DNA of 64,000 bases from Candidatus Villigracilis adiacens (GTDB lineage Bacteria > Chloroflexota > Anaerolineae > Anaerolineales > Villigracilaceae). This document shows positions 1-7,197 of this stretch, in pieces. Position 1 is the stretch's first letter; each line of letters opens with the position of its first letter. The notes below the pieces were generated by a model, which did not search any database, was not told where the DNA came from, and worked only from the letters and a program-made list of their open reading frames with translations. The translations under genes were made by a program, and so were the position numbers. The stretch lies in NCBI GenBank assembly GCA_016703605.1, contig JADJBU010000022.1, positions 744,001-808,000 of the forward strand, given 5' to 3'.

Positions 1-1234
1 ATCTGCCTGCCTTTGCCTTTTCCTGCGGGTCTGGGCTTGGAGGCGGGTGTACCCAACTCCAACAAAAATGCCAAAGCGGAGCGTTGCACTTGATAAGGGG
101 TCAGTTTGGCGCGCTGTTGTCTGCTGCGCGGATACCAAGCTGGATAATCTTCCTGCACCGCATCACGCATGAGAAGCAATTGCCAATATGCCAAGCGCAC
201 AACCACATCCATTGCTGGGCGCTCACCAGACTCGGAGACCGATTGCTGTTGAGCCCCATGTGTTGTTTCAGAAACCGAAACATGTGCTCAATCGCAAAAC
301 GCCAAAGATACATACGGCACAGATCTGAAAGAGAAATGCTTTGCGGTCCTGTCCAGAATAACCACATCGGTCTTTTATAGCGTGGCGTTCCATCTTCTTT
401 CAGGAATTCCACTTGTACCAGAGTGCCGATCAAGGTCGCCAGTTTCTTGAAGTGTAGTTTGTACCAGGCTCGTACCCGCACAGTTTGTTTCCCAAGTTGA
501 AAGGTCTCACTTCGATCTTCAGCACGATGGCTACTATTCAACTTGAAAGGTTTCCCATGCTTACGAGGCGCACCACGACTACCCTTTGGTTTTTCTTGAG
601 GCTCTTCGTACAAGACACGATTGCTGTGCAGCCGGATCAATCCAAAGGTATGCTTCAAATGCTCGAAAATGCCCAAAAAGTGTTGCTCTTCGTAGCGACT
701 GTCTGCCACAATCACTTTTTCTTCCGGATCGCGCACATCCAACTCCTGAACTTGTACTGCCGCTACTTTGGTGTCTGTCGCTTCGGTATTGATCCTTTCA
801 ATATCCACTGGCGCCGCCCAGGAACCGCCGAAATGGATCAGGCGTACCAACCATGAATACTTGTGACCATAGCGCATTGGCTCTTTCTTGCTCGATTTCA
901 ATACACTCCGATCCGGCAAAGTTTCTGCCTGCTCGTGTTCATTGGCGGTGGCGTCCACTGCATACACTTTGTACCCGACCATCGTTTCGCTGCCTTCCGG
1001 CGTGCAAGCTGGCAAGAGCGACAGAAGTTCATCCATATCCATTTCGCCGTTTTCCAGCCCATCATACACACTGCAAAACTTCCGCTGAAATGGTTTCTGT
1101 TCACTCAGGGCAACCGGTGAACTTACCTGACCCGCAACCGTCAGGGCGTCGATCAGGTCGAACAAAATATCTGCTCGCCTTCTTAGACTTTGGTATACTG
1201 CTTTTCGGAACTCGCTGAGAGGTTTTTTGTTCAC
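1..1234 (-). mobile_element. Partial insertion sequence, cut by the window edge
   Basis: The transposase reading frame occupies the whole stretch and still has no stop at base 1, so the element continues beyond the window. No confident terminal inverted repeat was found upstream of the transposase start (1235-1330), so the right boundary is unknown. The AT-rich DNA just outside contrasts with the element and fits insertion into accessory DNA. Confidence 0.7.
101..1234 (-). CDS. DDE transposase, IS4-like, 3' end frameshifted
   Basis: The open frame gives 377 residues with a DDE catalytic triad: Asp94 in YAVDATAN, Asp178 in VIVADSRY and Glu316 in RFAIEHMFRFLKQ. It would cut and rejoin IS ends. 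The last ~25 residues (after WMWLCA) do not look like transposase. Shifting by one base near 195-199 restores a plausible C terminus (RLAYWQLLLMRDAVQEDYPA and onward) that stays open through base 1 and is rich in Lys/Gly/Pro. The gene is therefore either mutated or has a one-base sequence error. Family assignment is by motif and general resemblance; the exact IS group was not determined. Confidence 0.85.
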   Translation of the reverse strand: MNKKPLSEFRKAVYQSLRRRADILFDLIDALTVAGQVSSPVALSEQKPFQRKFCSVYDGLENGEMDMDELLSLLPACTPEGSETMVGYKVYAVDATANEHEQAETLPDRSVLKSSKKEPMRYGHKYSWLVRLIHFGGSWAAPVDIERINTEATDTKVAAVQVQELDVRDPEEKVIVADSRYEEQHFLGIFEHLKHTFGLIRLHSNRVLYEEPQEKPKGSRGAPRKHGKPFKLNSSHRAEDRSETFQLGKQTVRVRAWYKLHFKKLATLIGTLVQVEFLKEDGTPRYKRPMWLFWTGPQSISLSDLCRMYLWRFAIEHMFRFLKQHMGLNSNRSPSLVSAQQWMWLCAWHIGNCFSCVMRCRKIIQLGIRAADNSAPN

Positions 1235-1331
1235 ACCAAAACTTTATCAGCAAGTTCCATTTTTGTTAATGTCCGACGAACTCTAAACTCAAGTAGAGTT
1301 AAAACAAAAACTTTAATAAATTTCATATTCT

Positions 1332-1780
1332 TTATATACTATCATCACCCAACACTATCCCATCACTTTTTATTGTAATTTTATAGTCTTTGCCAAAAAA
1401 ATTATGCTCTAATATTATATTGTTGTCGTCAGTTAAATTGGTAGTACCGCTTATCTTGAAAGTTGTGGTTGGAAATAAAGGGTTAACAGTAACAATGTTT
1501 TTATTCAAATTTACATTTTTAAAACAAAATAGCCGTTACTACACCACTCAACCAATTTGTAATTATCACTTTGCTTTGCTTCAAACATATACCCCATTAC
1601 ATTTTTACAATTTTTATTGATGGGCTCTCGTTTATTGATGGATAAGTCGTTGAGTTGATTTAAATCTGCGAGAAGGTTTTTATAAGTATTTGACTGATAT
1701 CTTTGGAAGAAATAGGTTAGTGAAAGGTAAATCATACCCAGAACAAACAACATAACGACTAAAATTTTAACTAACCTCAT
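1332..1780 (-). CDS. Small membrane-anchored protein, unknown function, frameshifted
   Basis: The first frame (1511-1780) encodes 89 residues: a single N-terminal membrane segment (about residues 4-25, LVVMLFVLGMIYLSLTYFF) followed by a soluble part with two Cys. It stops after GYFVLKM. In the next frame a clean protein sequence continues (NVNLNKNIVTVNP ... IKSDGIVLGDDSI) to a stop at 1332-1334. A one-base indel in the T5/A4 tract around 1516-1524 would join both into about 148 residues. No family was recognised. Base composition is much more AT-rich than the glycan genes downstream, as for several neighbours in this accessory zone. Confidence 0.55.
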
Positions 1781-1822
1781 ATATAAAATTTAGTCTTTAT
1801 TGAAGCATATGTCAACCAAATG

Positions 1823-2971
1823 TTATTTTAGAAGTAAGAACGACCAACTTACTTGATATGGTATGACCCATCCTGAACCACTTGGCTGAAGAATATTTTT
1901 ATCATGATTGGCTCCTCGAATATATAAGAGATAATCACTTAAAAGCGGTTCTTTAAATGCGCTTATAGTATGTTTAGAAACTGAACTTATAGTTGTTCCA
2001 AAAAACTCGGAAACAAACCAATTAGCTGGCCAATTACTATTTTCTCTATATGGATCAATGTTTATATAAAACTCTATACAACCATGTGCTATTGCGAGGC
2101 TGTAGATTATTTGACCACTCTCTTCAACTTTCATTAATCCTCCCCCTCCTCGATTTTGTCCTTGACTAAGCGCTCGCATGCTTGGATATTCATTTGGTAG
2201 TTTATCAACCTCAATTACTTCAAATCCAATTTCATGATTAAAATCTGCTTCGTATTTATTCCAATTCATATCGGTAACTACCATAAAGCCACCTGTTCTT
2301 TTTAAAAATTCTTGCATGAATAGTCTCCTTGTTTCATAATCATCACCATTCCCTATTCCTTCCCATTCAGGATGATCTTTGATAATTTCTTCATATACTT
2401 TTCTGTTAAATTCCATTTCTTCACTTTTGCTTGTTGCATCTCCAAGGTGGGAAATGGCAATATCCCAGTAAATACCTTCTCGGTCAGCATTTGGGGCTAT
2501 TGTTAAATCATATTTTGTAAGTGTTTCATTAAAGGTAATATTTTCTGCTGGTGTAAAGACTTGTTTTTCAACCACCCATTTACCTTCTGCTGTTTGGGTC
2601 ATAACAAAGACACCATCTTTATTTGCAGTGTCTATAATACGGATTGAGTTATCTCTAATGCTGTTGAATGTGTAAGCCTTCAGAGTTTCAGTACTTATAT
2701 CTGTGACTTTTCCATCAATTGCTATGTGTAAACCACTTTCATCAACTGTTGCATTTTCTAATTTGCCAAGGTCAACGCCTGCCTGGTCAAATTTTGCCTG
2801 CACCTCCGGCGAAATCTGGGGTTGGGTTTCTGTCGCAACAACCGCAGTGGGTTGAGGGGTATCCGTGGGCGAAACTTCCGAAGTCTTTGAGACTTCGGAA
2901 GTCTGCGAAGCGGATTGGCAGGCGGCGAGAGTCAACGCGGTGATGAAAAGGATGGCGATGGATTTTTTCAT
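1823..2971 (-). CDS. Lipoprotein of unknown function (copy A)
   Basis: The 382-residue precursor has a lipoprotein signal with Cys18 in LTLAAC, so it should be lipidated and exported. A Ser/Thr/Pro linker follows (about 19-50) containing the repeat word TSEVS twice, then a globular domain of unknown fold. The segment from the signal to about residue 70 is nearly identical to the paralogue encoded at 5363-6317, while the rest differs. The start is supported by GGGAG a few bases upstream. The linker DNA contains two near-palindromic 15-mers related to repeats just upstream of the gene. It is transcribed away from the HEPN/MNT pair. No function can be assigned. Confidence 0.8.
   Translation of the reverse strand: MKKSIAILFITALTLAACQSASQTSEVSKTSEVSPTDTPQPTAVVATETQPQISPEVQAKFDQAGVDLGKLENATVDESGLHIAIDGKVTDISTETLKAYTFNSIRDNSIRIIDTANKDGVFVMTQTAEGKWVVEKQVFTPAENITFNETLTKYDLTIAPNADREGIYWDIAISHLGDATSKSEEMEFNRKVYEEIIKDHPEWEGIGNGDDYETRRLFMQEFLKRTGGFMVVTDMNWNKYEADFNHEIGFEVIEVDKLPNEYPSMRALSQGQNRGGGGLMKVEESGQIIYSLAIAHGCIEFYINIDPYRENSNWPANWFVSEFFGTTISSVSKHTISAFKEPLLSDYLLYIRGANHDKNILQPSGSGWVIPYQVSWSFLLLK
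2872..2904. repeat. Palindromic 15-mer pair inside lipoprotein A
   Basis: Two copies, AAACTTCCGAAGTCT (2872-2886) and AGACTTCGGAAGTCT (2890-2904), lie inside the coding region and are translated as the TSEVS repeats of the linker. The second is a perfect palindrome around its central base. Confidence 0.7.
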
Positions 2972-2990
2972 GGCAAACTCCCTGTAATTC

Positions 2991-3023
2991 AGACCTCGGA
3001 GGTCTGCGAGACCTCCGAGGTCT
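2991..3023. repeat. Intergenic palindromic 15-mer pair
   Basis: AGACCTCGGAGGTCT and AGACCTCCGAGGTCT, separated by GCG, lie between the lipoprotein start and the HEPN stop. Each is a perfect palindrome around its central base, and the second is the complement-type variant of the first. They match the coding copies at 2872-2904 except for C/T and G/A substitutions that keep the symmetry. Confidence 0.75.
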
Positions 3024-3027
3024 TGTG

Positions 3028-3438
3028 TCAGCTTTCGCCCTTCAACAACTTATCTTCAATGGCTTTCAAAAACTCCCCAGCCGCCTCCAACACATCCCCT
3101 GCCTTTTCGCGATCGATCAGGTCGGGGTTTGTGTAATCGCCCTCCTGCCGGGCTTCGAAGACCTCGTGCAGTTTACGGCTCATTTCCTTTGGAAAGATAT
3201 TTCTTCTCACAAACTCAGAGTCGAAAAAGGAAATTACGCCGATATGTTTCGATGGGGATTTTCCAATGGTCACCAACAACGCCAGGGTCGCATAGAACAT
3301 GGCATAGTACGCCCGGTTGACGATACTTGCAGGTCTGCGTTCATGTTCGTAAAGCACCTGAGCGTCGAGTAAAGTCTCTCTTGCCTGTTCCAGGCGGTAT
3401 CGAATCAACGCGTCTTTATCAAAAACATCCCCGCTCAT
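3028..3438 (-). CDS. HEPN-domain protein, toxin of a HEPN/MNT pair
   Basis: This 136-residue all-helical protein has the signature NRAYYAMFYATLALL (about 41-55) and a second conserved block RKLHEVFEARQEGDY (about 88-102) typical of the UPF0332-type HEPN family. HEPN toxins of such pairs are commonly RNases. The start codon overlaps the stop of the upstream nucleotidyltransferase gene by four bases, so the two are translated together, the normal arrangement for HEPN/MNT toxin-antitoxin systems. The role is inferred from the family; RNase activity is not proven by the sequence. Confidence 0.85.
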   Translation of the reverse strand: MSGDVFDKDALIRYRLEQARETLLDAQVLYEHERRPASIVNRAYYAMFYATLALLVTIGKSPSKHIGVISFFDSEFVRRNIFPKEMSRKLHEVFEARQEGDYTNPDLIDREKAGDVLEAAGEFLKAIEDKLLKGES

Positions 3439-3764
3439 ACGGCAATCCCCTCTTTTCGAACCGCCTGATAAAGCGGCAAAATTCTGTAATATTCAAAATC
3501 GCGTTCCGTGGTTGGGATGGCGCAGACCAGTTTCCCCGCCTCGAACCCGATCTCCCAGGTGGCATTGGAAATTTTTTTTCGCACGGCATTATCCAGGGCA
3601 GGCACAACAACCAGCAGGTCAACATCCGATTCGCGGGTCGCATCGCCGCGCGCCTGCGAGCCGAAGAGGATCACCCTGACGGGCTGGCTCAATTCATCCG
3701 CAAGCCGCCTGCGGACCTTCTTTGCGAGTCTGAGCGCTCCCGAGCGCGGACCAATCTTCTTCAT
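3435..3764 (-). CDS. MNT nucleotidyltransferase, antitoxin of a HEPN/MNT pair
   Basis: The 109-residue protein carries the minimal nucleotidyltransferase signature GSQARGDATRESDVDLLVV (from Gly35), with metal ligands Asp47 and Asp49. MNT antitoxins neutralise their HEPN partner, in characterised cases by AMPylating it. It is the promoter-proximal gene of the pair. A -10-like TATAAT on the minus strand (3771-3776) lies so close to the ATG that the transcript may be leaderless. This pair sits where the PIN/UPF0175 pair sits in the second copy of the locus. Confidence 0.87.
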   Translation of the reverse strand: MKKIGPRSGALRLAKKVRRRLADELSQPVRVILFGSQARGDATRESDVDLLVVVPALDNAVRKKISNATWEIGFEAGKLVCAIPTTERDFEYYRILPLYQAVRKEGIAV

Positions 3765-3786
3765 ACCGTTATTATAATCTCCAATT

Positions 3787-4881
3787 TCAAACCCAGACGC
3801 TAAAGTTGTTCCATCTTTTAGCGCCCCAACACCCTCCCATCCCGAATGGTAAAATCAACCCGTGAAAGAAAAAATCCGCGCCCTCCTCCAAAAGCCCAGG
3901 CGAGGATGGCGATGCGCCGATATGAACTTCAAATTGATTATTTTGAGAGCCACAAGCGGTTCCCCATGTTTGACCGGCATTGTCCCATGCAAGCGTTACA
4001 TTGCCTGAGAAAACAGTTGAACCATTACTTGGAGATATTAAAGTAGGTGTAGATGGTGATGTGGCTGTACATGTAGGAACACATGACCATGTGGTGGTTT
4101 TGCTTGTGCAGGTGATAATGTCGTTCTTTACCCAGTTGCCGCCCCTGGTGCAGTTTGCTCCGCATCCATCCTCGTTTTCGCAGTTACAGTAGCAGTTTCC
4201 GGCTCCCGTCCCATAAGACCTGGAGACAAAGGTGTCGTCCCAGTCGTTACAATACAAAGACGGAATGGACAAAAAACAACTAACTTCCCTCGTATAGTTT
4301 GAGCCTGTGACGGTTGATTTTGTGTAGTTGTCGCTCGCGTTACAGCAGCCGCAGTTTGTCTGGCACTGTCCTTTGGATTCAACTCCATCGCAGCCTGTCT
4401 CGGTAAATGCAGAGGGAAAATAACTGTCGCCACACCCTATTTTGTATGAGCATGAAGCCAGGTTTGCATCATTGGTTTCTCCCCCACCACCCGATAAATA
4501 CAAAACAGGATCATTCCCACATTTTAGAACCTGACTCCCTCCGCAAGTTGGGTATTGATATGCTCCTCCCCCACCCCCTCCACCACCACAATTTTGAATT
4601 TGATAACCAGTAATTCCACTTAAACACTCCCGTGTTTGATGATCTCCAGAAGTACAAGGGTCAGGTGACCAATCGGACCAACTTGTGCAACCTATGTCGT
4701 TACATTCCCAAGTGTATACACATTGTCCATTATCACAAGCGACTGAACCACCTGCACATCCTCCGGGTGGAGGAGCATCACACTGATCAGCTGTACTGCA
4801 TTGAGCAAATATCTTTTGAGGATTAAACAATGACGAAACAAACAATAAGGAAAAAAGAATAATACACAATCTACTTTTCAT
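3787..4881 (-). CDS. Cys-rich secreted protein with Fn3-like tail, 3' end overprinted
   Basis: The 364-residue precursor has a cleavable signal peptide (cleavage likely after IFA, about residue 26). About 30 Cys follow, in a pattern suggesting several disulfide-bonded modules, with a poly-Gly stretch near residue 100. A domain beginning TPTLISPSNGSTV resembles the start of Fn3/Ig-like repeats in extracellular proteins. The final ~36 residues (after GASPSSPG) are not a plausible domain end. They are the antisense translation of 3842-3893, a remnant of the 5' end of the GT-C gene at 7198, plus its upstream DNA. The gene has thus lost its true 3' end by recombination and acquired a fortuitous one. 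Function unknown. Confidence 0.7.
   Translation of the reverse strand: MKSRLCIILFSLLFVSSLFNPQKIFAQCSTADQCDAPPPGGCAGGSVACDNGQCVYTWECNDIGCTSWSDWSPDPCTSGDHQTRECLSGITGYQIQNCGGGGGGGGAYQYPTCGGSQVLKCGNDPVLYLSGGGGETNDANLASCSYKIGCGDSYFPSAFTETGCDGVESKGQCQTNCGCCNASDNYTKSTVTGSNYTREVSCFLSIPSLYCNDWDDTFVSRSYGTGAGNCYCNCENEDGCGANCTRGGNWVKNDIITCTSKTTTWSCVPTCTATSPSTPTLISPSNGSTVFSGNVTLAWDNAGQTWGTACGSQNNQFEVHIGASPSSPGLLEEGADFFFHGLILPFGMGGCWGAKRWNNFSVWV
3842..3893 (+). pseudogene. Remnant: promoter and first 12 codons of a GT-C gene
   Basis: The sequence from CGAATGGTAAAATCAAC through GTG and 12 codons (VKEKIRALLQKP) is nearly identical to the start of the intact gene at 7198. Homology ends abruptly after codon 12. 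The remnant sits upstream of the HEPN/MNT pair exactly as the intact gene sits upstream of the UPF0175/PIN pair, marking one end of a duplicated unit. Confidence 0.75.
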
Positions 4882-4902
4882 CTTAATATAAAGTATAGAT
4901 AT

Positions 4903-4919
4903 TTGATATGAAATATCAA
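4903..4919. promoter_or_regulatory. Inverted repeat in a divergent promoter region
   Basis: TTGATAT-gaa-ATATCAA lies between the divergent starts at 4881 (minus) and 4938 (plus). The 56-base spacer is nearly all A/T with several -10-like hexamers. An operator role is possible, but symmetry in such AT-rich DNA is weak evidence. Confidence 0.35.
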
Positions 4920-4937
4920 GTAGTGTAGTATATATTT

Positions 4938-5357
4938 ATGAAGCGTTTAATGATTTCCGTTCTTACCTCATTAATTATTATTGGTTTACCCATCTTCTTT
5001 TGGATAAAAAATAAAAATGATTTAATAAAAAGGCAAACACTTATTCCCCGTTTTAGTACTTTAGAATTACCCTCAGCTACAGTTAACAATCAATACGAGG
5101 CTGATATATTCGCTTCGATAGTTGGTGCAAAAGCTAAAATGCAAATTACAGATATAAATATCCCAGCAGGTTTAAGTATTGCAGACTGCGACCAAAATTA
5201 TAATGTTTCAAATATTCCCAAACCAAACACTGTTATAAGTTGCAAGTTAGTTGGCATATTGAGTGAAAGCGGACAACTTGAACTCTCATTTAAAGTTGGG
5301 GCAACAGGATATAACAACTCTGTAATTCAAAAATATAAGTTAAGTATTGTTCCCTGA
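4938..5357 (+). CDS. Small membrane-anchored protein with Ig-like domain
   Basis: The 139-residue protein has one N-terminal membrane segment (about 5-22, ISVLTSLIIIGLPIFFW) and a beta-rich exported domain. The stretch LPSATVNNQYEADI followed by NIPAGLSIADC resembles the 'putative Ig' (cadherin-like) repeats of bacterial surface proteins, where a Leu-Pro-x-Ala-x-Val-x-x-x-Tyr start and a Pro-x-Gly-Leu turn are typical. Two Cys could form a disulfide. It is divergent from the Cys-rich gene and AT-rich like its neighbours. Function unknown. Confidence 0.65.
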   Translation: MKRLMISVLTSLIIIGLPIFFWIKNKNDLIKRQTLIPRFSTLELPSATVNNQYEADIFASIVGAKAKMQITDINIPAGLSIADCDQNYNVSNIPKPNTVISCKLVGILSESGQLELSFKVGATGYNNSVIQKYKLSIVP

Positions 5358-5362
5358 AATAA

Positions 5363-6317
5363 TTATCTCCAAAACTTTTGTGTAAAATCCCAAGCTCCCG
5401 CACTTAATTCAGTTGGTAGATGTTGGTCTTGAAACCATTTTTTAATGAGACTTTTCAAATGAGTTCCGCCATCCTTATAATTTTTTCTTATTGTGGTCAC
5501 GCTGGGTGAGCTAACTTTCGGGACTTAGACTTATATGTGGAAGTAAAATACCAGAACCATCTGTTTTTTCTTGGGCAATTTGGATCTCAATTGGTATTTC
5601 CTTTTCAGGATCAATAATATCTTTAACATATTTAATCGTACCAAAAGTCTTATCATCAGCATTGTAGGCATGTTGTAATACTGCAACGCTTTCATATGGT
5701 CGTCCGTTTTCTGGATCTTTCCCAACTATTACAAAATTTGCAATTCTAAGAAATGAAACCATTCCTTCTGGTAATTCGCCAAATGGGTAACCAAAATTTG
5801 GATCCTGTCTGTTAGCATATTCGAAGTTAACTATGTCAATCGGAGGAAAATAGGTATTTTCCGGGAAAGGCATAGATAACATTTCTGTAATTCTTGCCAG
5901 TTTATCAAGTCCAGTCATATTATCAACTCTTATATATCCTTCAACATTCATCCTGTCTAATTGAACATATTTTGAAGCTTCCAGCAAGATTTTATTTTCT
6001 TTATCAAAAGCGTATAAAACTTGTGTGTTTTCTGTGTTTCTATATTGCCAGACATTATTTTGTCCAAGATATGAATTTTTGTTTAGATCTTCAAAAGATA
6101 TTACAACATCTCCACTTTCAAGAGTAATGTGTAAACCATCATTTTTGACGGTACCCAAATCTTCTAATTTAATCCCCGCTTGGTCAAATTTTGCCTGCAC
6201 CTCCGGCGAAATCTGTGGCTGGGGGGTTTCTGTCGCAACAACCGCAGTGGGTTGAGGGGTATCCGTGGGCGAGACTTCCGAAGTCTGCGAAGCGGATTGG
6301 CAGGCGGCGAGAGTCAA
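5363..6317 (-). CDS. Lipoprotein of unknown function (copy B), frameshifted at both ends
   Basis: The open frame 5511-6317 can begin only at a TTG inside the signal peptide (MTLAAC). The ATG equivalent to copy A's start, preceded by the same GGGAG, lies at about 6350 one base out of frame, and an in-frame stop follows directly; an indel in the short A run explains this. At the 3' end the frame stops after SLSPES. A one-base shift near 5512 continues a plausible sequence (VSSPSVTTIRKNYKDGGTHL ... AWDFTQKFWR) to a stop at 5363-5365. The N-terminal 60 residues match copy A and the remainder is distinct. Either a decaying paralogue or two sequence errors. Confidence 0.65.
6272..6286. repeat. Palindromic 15-mer inside lipoprotein B
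   Basis: AGACTTCCGAAGTCT lies in the linker coding region and is translated as TSEVS. It is a member of the repeat family at 2872-2904 and 2991-3023. Confidence 0.65.
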
Positions 6318-6370
6318 CGTAATGACGAAAAGGATGAAGATGGTTTTTCATGGCAAACTCCCTGTAATTC

Positions 6371-6385
6371 AGACCTCGGAGGTCT
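6371..6385. repeat. Intergenic palindromic 15-mer
   Basis: AGACCTCGGAGGTCT lies between the lipoprotein B start and the PIN toxin stop, in the same place relative to the lipoprotein as the pair at 2991-3023. About 40 bases around the lipoprotein start are shared by the two loci and end at this repeat. Confidence 0.7.
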
Positions 6386-6414
6386 TGGTCTGCATATAAC
6401 CGTGCAACAGAAAA

Positions 6415-6906
6415 CTACTCCCCAATTTCAAGCAGTATATTTTGCATCAAATCGTTTGATATATAAAAACCGGCTTCGCTTCGCAAGCGGTTCAGGATTT
6501 CCCCGACCGAACCGACTTTCCCATCCTGTTTCGCTCGAATCAAAATCCCAAGAACTCCAATCGGGGTAAGTCCCATGGACTTTGCCAAAGAGCGCCCATC
6601 GCGTTCGTCCATCAGGATCAAGTTAGCTTTTAATTGCAGGGCGAGCGCAATGGCTTCCGCCTCCCCGTTATCCAATTCGCGCCGCAAGGCAAGAACCACC
6701 TGCTGGTTTTCAACCTTTTCCTCGTGAAGCCATCCCTCTGAAATCGCGCGGCGAATATTTTCCGTTCCGGGGAAGTCGGTATCGAGCCGAAGTTCCTCAA
6801 TTACGGCGTCAGGGACAATCACTTCGCGAAACTGCTGGCGCAGTAAATCCAACAGCCCCAAAACAGCCAGGTTCATGATCGGCGACGTATTGCTAACCAC
6901 GAGCAT
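6415..6906 (-). CDS. PIN-domain toxin (DUF3368-like)
   Basis: The 163-residue PIN-fold protein begins VVSNTSPIMNL, the characteristic first strand of the DUF3368-type PIN group, where Asn can stand at the first acidic position. Acidic residues follow in LDNGEAEAIALA and LILMDERDGR, forming the usual metal site. PIN toxins are Mg-dependent RNases. It overlaps the upstream UPF0175 gene by 14 bases, so the two form one transcription unit. It ends next to the palindromic repeat that separates it from lipoprotein B. Confidence 0.85.
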   Translation of the reverse strand: MLVVSNTSPIMNLAVLGLLDLLRQQFREVIVPDAVIEELRLDTDFPGTENIRRAISEGWLHEEKVENQQVVLALRRELDNGEAEAIALALQLKANLILMDERDGRSLAKSMGLTPIGVLGILIRAKQDGKVGSVGEILNRLRSEAGFYISNDLMQNILLEIGE

Positions 6907-7144
6907 AGGTCAGGTCATCCTGGAAATCTTCCTTTGAATAATGACGGGGAATGCCGCGTTTGCCGAGCAGGATTCCAAATTCGAATTTGGTCAAATCGCA
7001 CAACTGCCGCGCCTTGCCAAAGGATAAAATCCCCTGCGCGTACAGGGAAACGGCAAGCTCGATCAACATGCGCTGCTGGCGTTCTTTGCCCGGCAAACGC
7101 ATGGCTTCCGCCACAGCATCTGGGATTTCAAGATGGATGGTCAT
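6893..7144 (-). CDS. UPF0175 family antitoxin
   Basis: The 83-residue protein (MTIHLEIPDAVAEAMRL ... FGILLGKRGIPRHY) fits the UPF0175 family, small helix-turn-helix-type proteins usually found upstream of DUF3368 PIN toxins. The ATG at 7144 is preferred over the TTG at 7162 because AGGAG lies seven bases before it. A minus-strand TATAAT at 7162-7167 is a suitable -10 box. By analogy it binds its own promoter and neutralises the toxin; this is inferred from family context. Confidence 0.83.
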   Translation of the reverse strand: MTIHLEIPDAVAEAMRLPGKERQQRMLIELAVSLYAQGILSFGKARQLCDLTKFEFGILLGKRGIPRHYSKEDFQDDLTYARG

Positions 7145-7161
7145 AGTCAACTCCTGGCGCA

Positions 7162-7191
7162 ATTATACCGCCCCTTTCCGAATGGTAAAAT
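7162..7191. promoter_or_regulatory. Divergent -10 boxes of the antitoxin and GT-C genes
   Basis: TATAAT on the minus strand (7162-7167) serves the UPF0175 gene. TAAAAT on the plus strand (7186-7191) ends six bases before the GTG at 7198, so the GT-C transcript may be leaderless. The TAAAAT-to-GTG segment is conserved in the remnant (TAAAAT at 3850-3855). No clear -35 elements were seen. Confidence 0.45.
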
Positions 7192-7197
7192 CAACTT

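Noticed and set aside
1..200. Programmed -1 frameshift in the transposase
   Set aside because: No slippery heptamer or downstream structure is evident, and the shift lies near the C terminus rather than between domains.
1390..1620. 76-residue plus-strand frame
   Set aside because: It is antisense to the better-supported small membrane protein whose second half lies in this stretch after a one-base shift.
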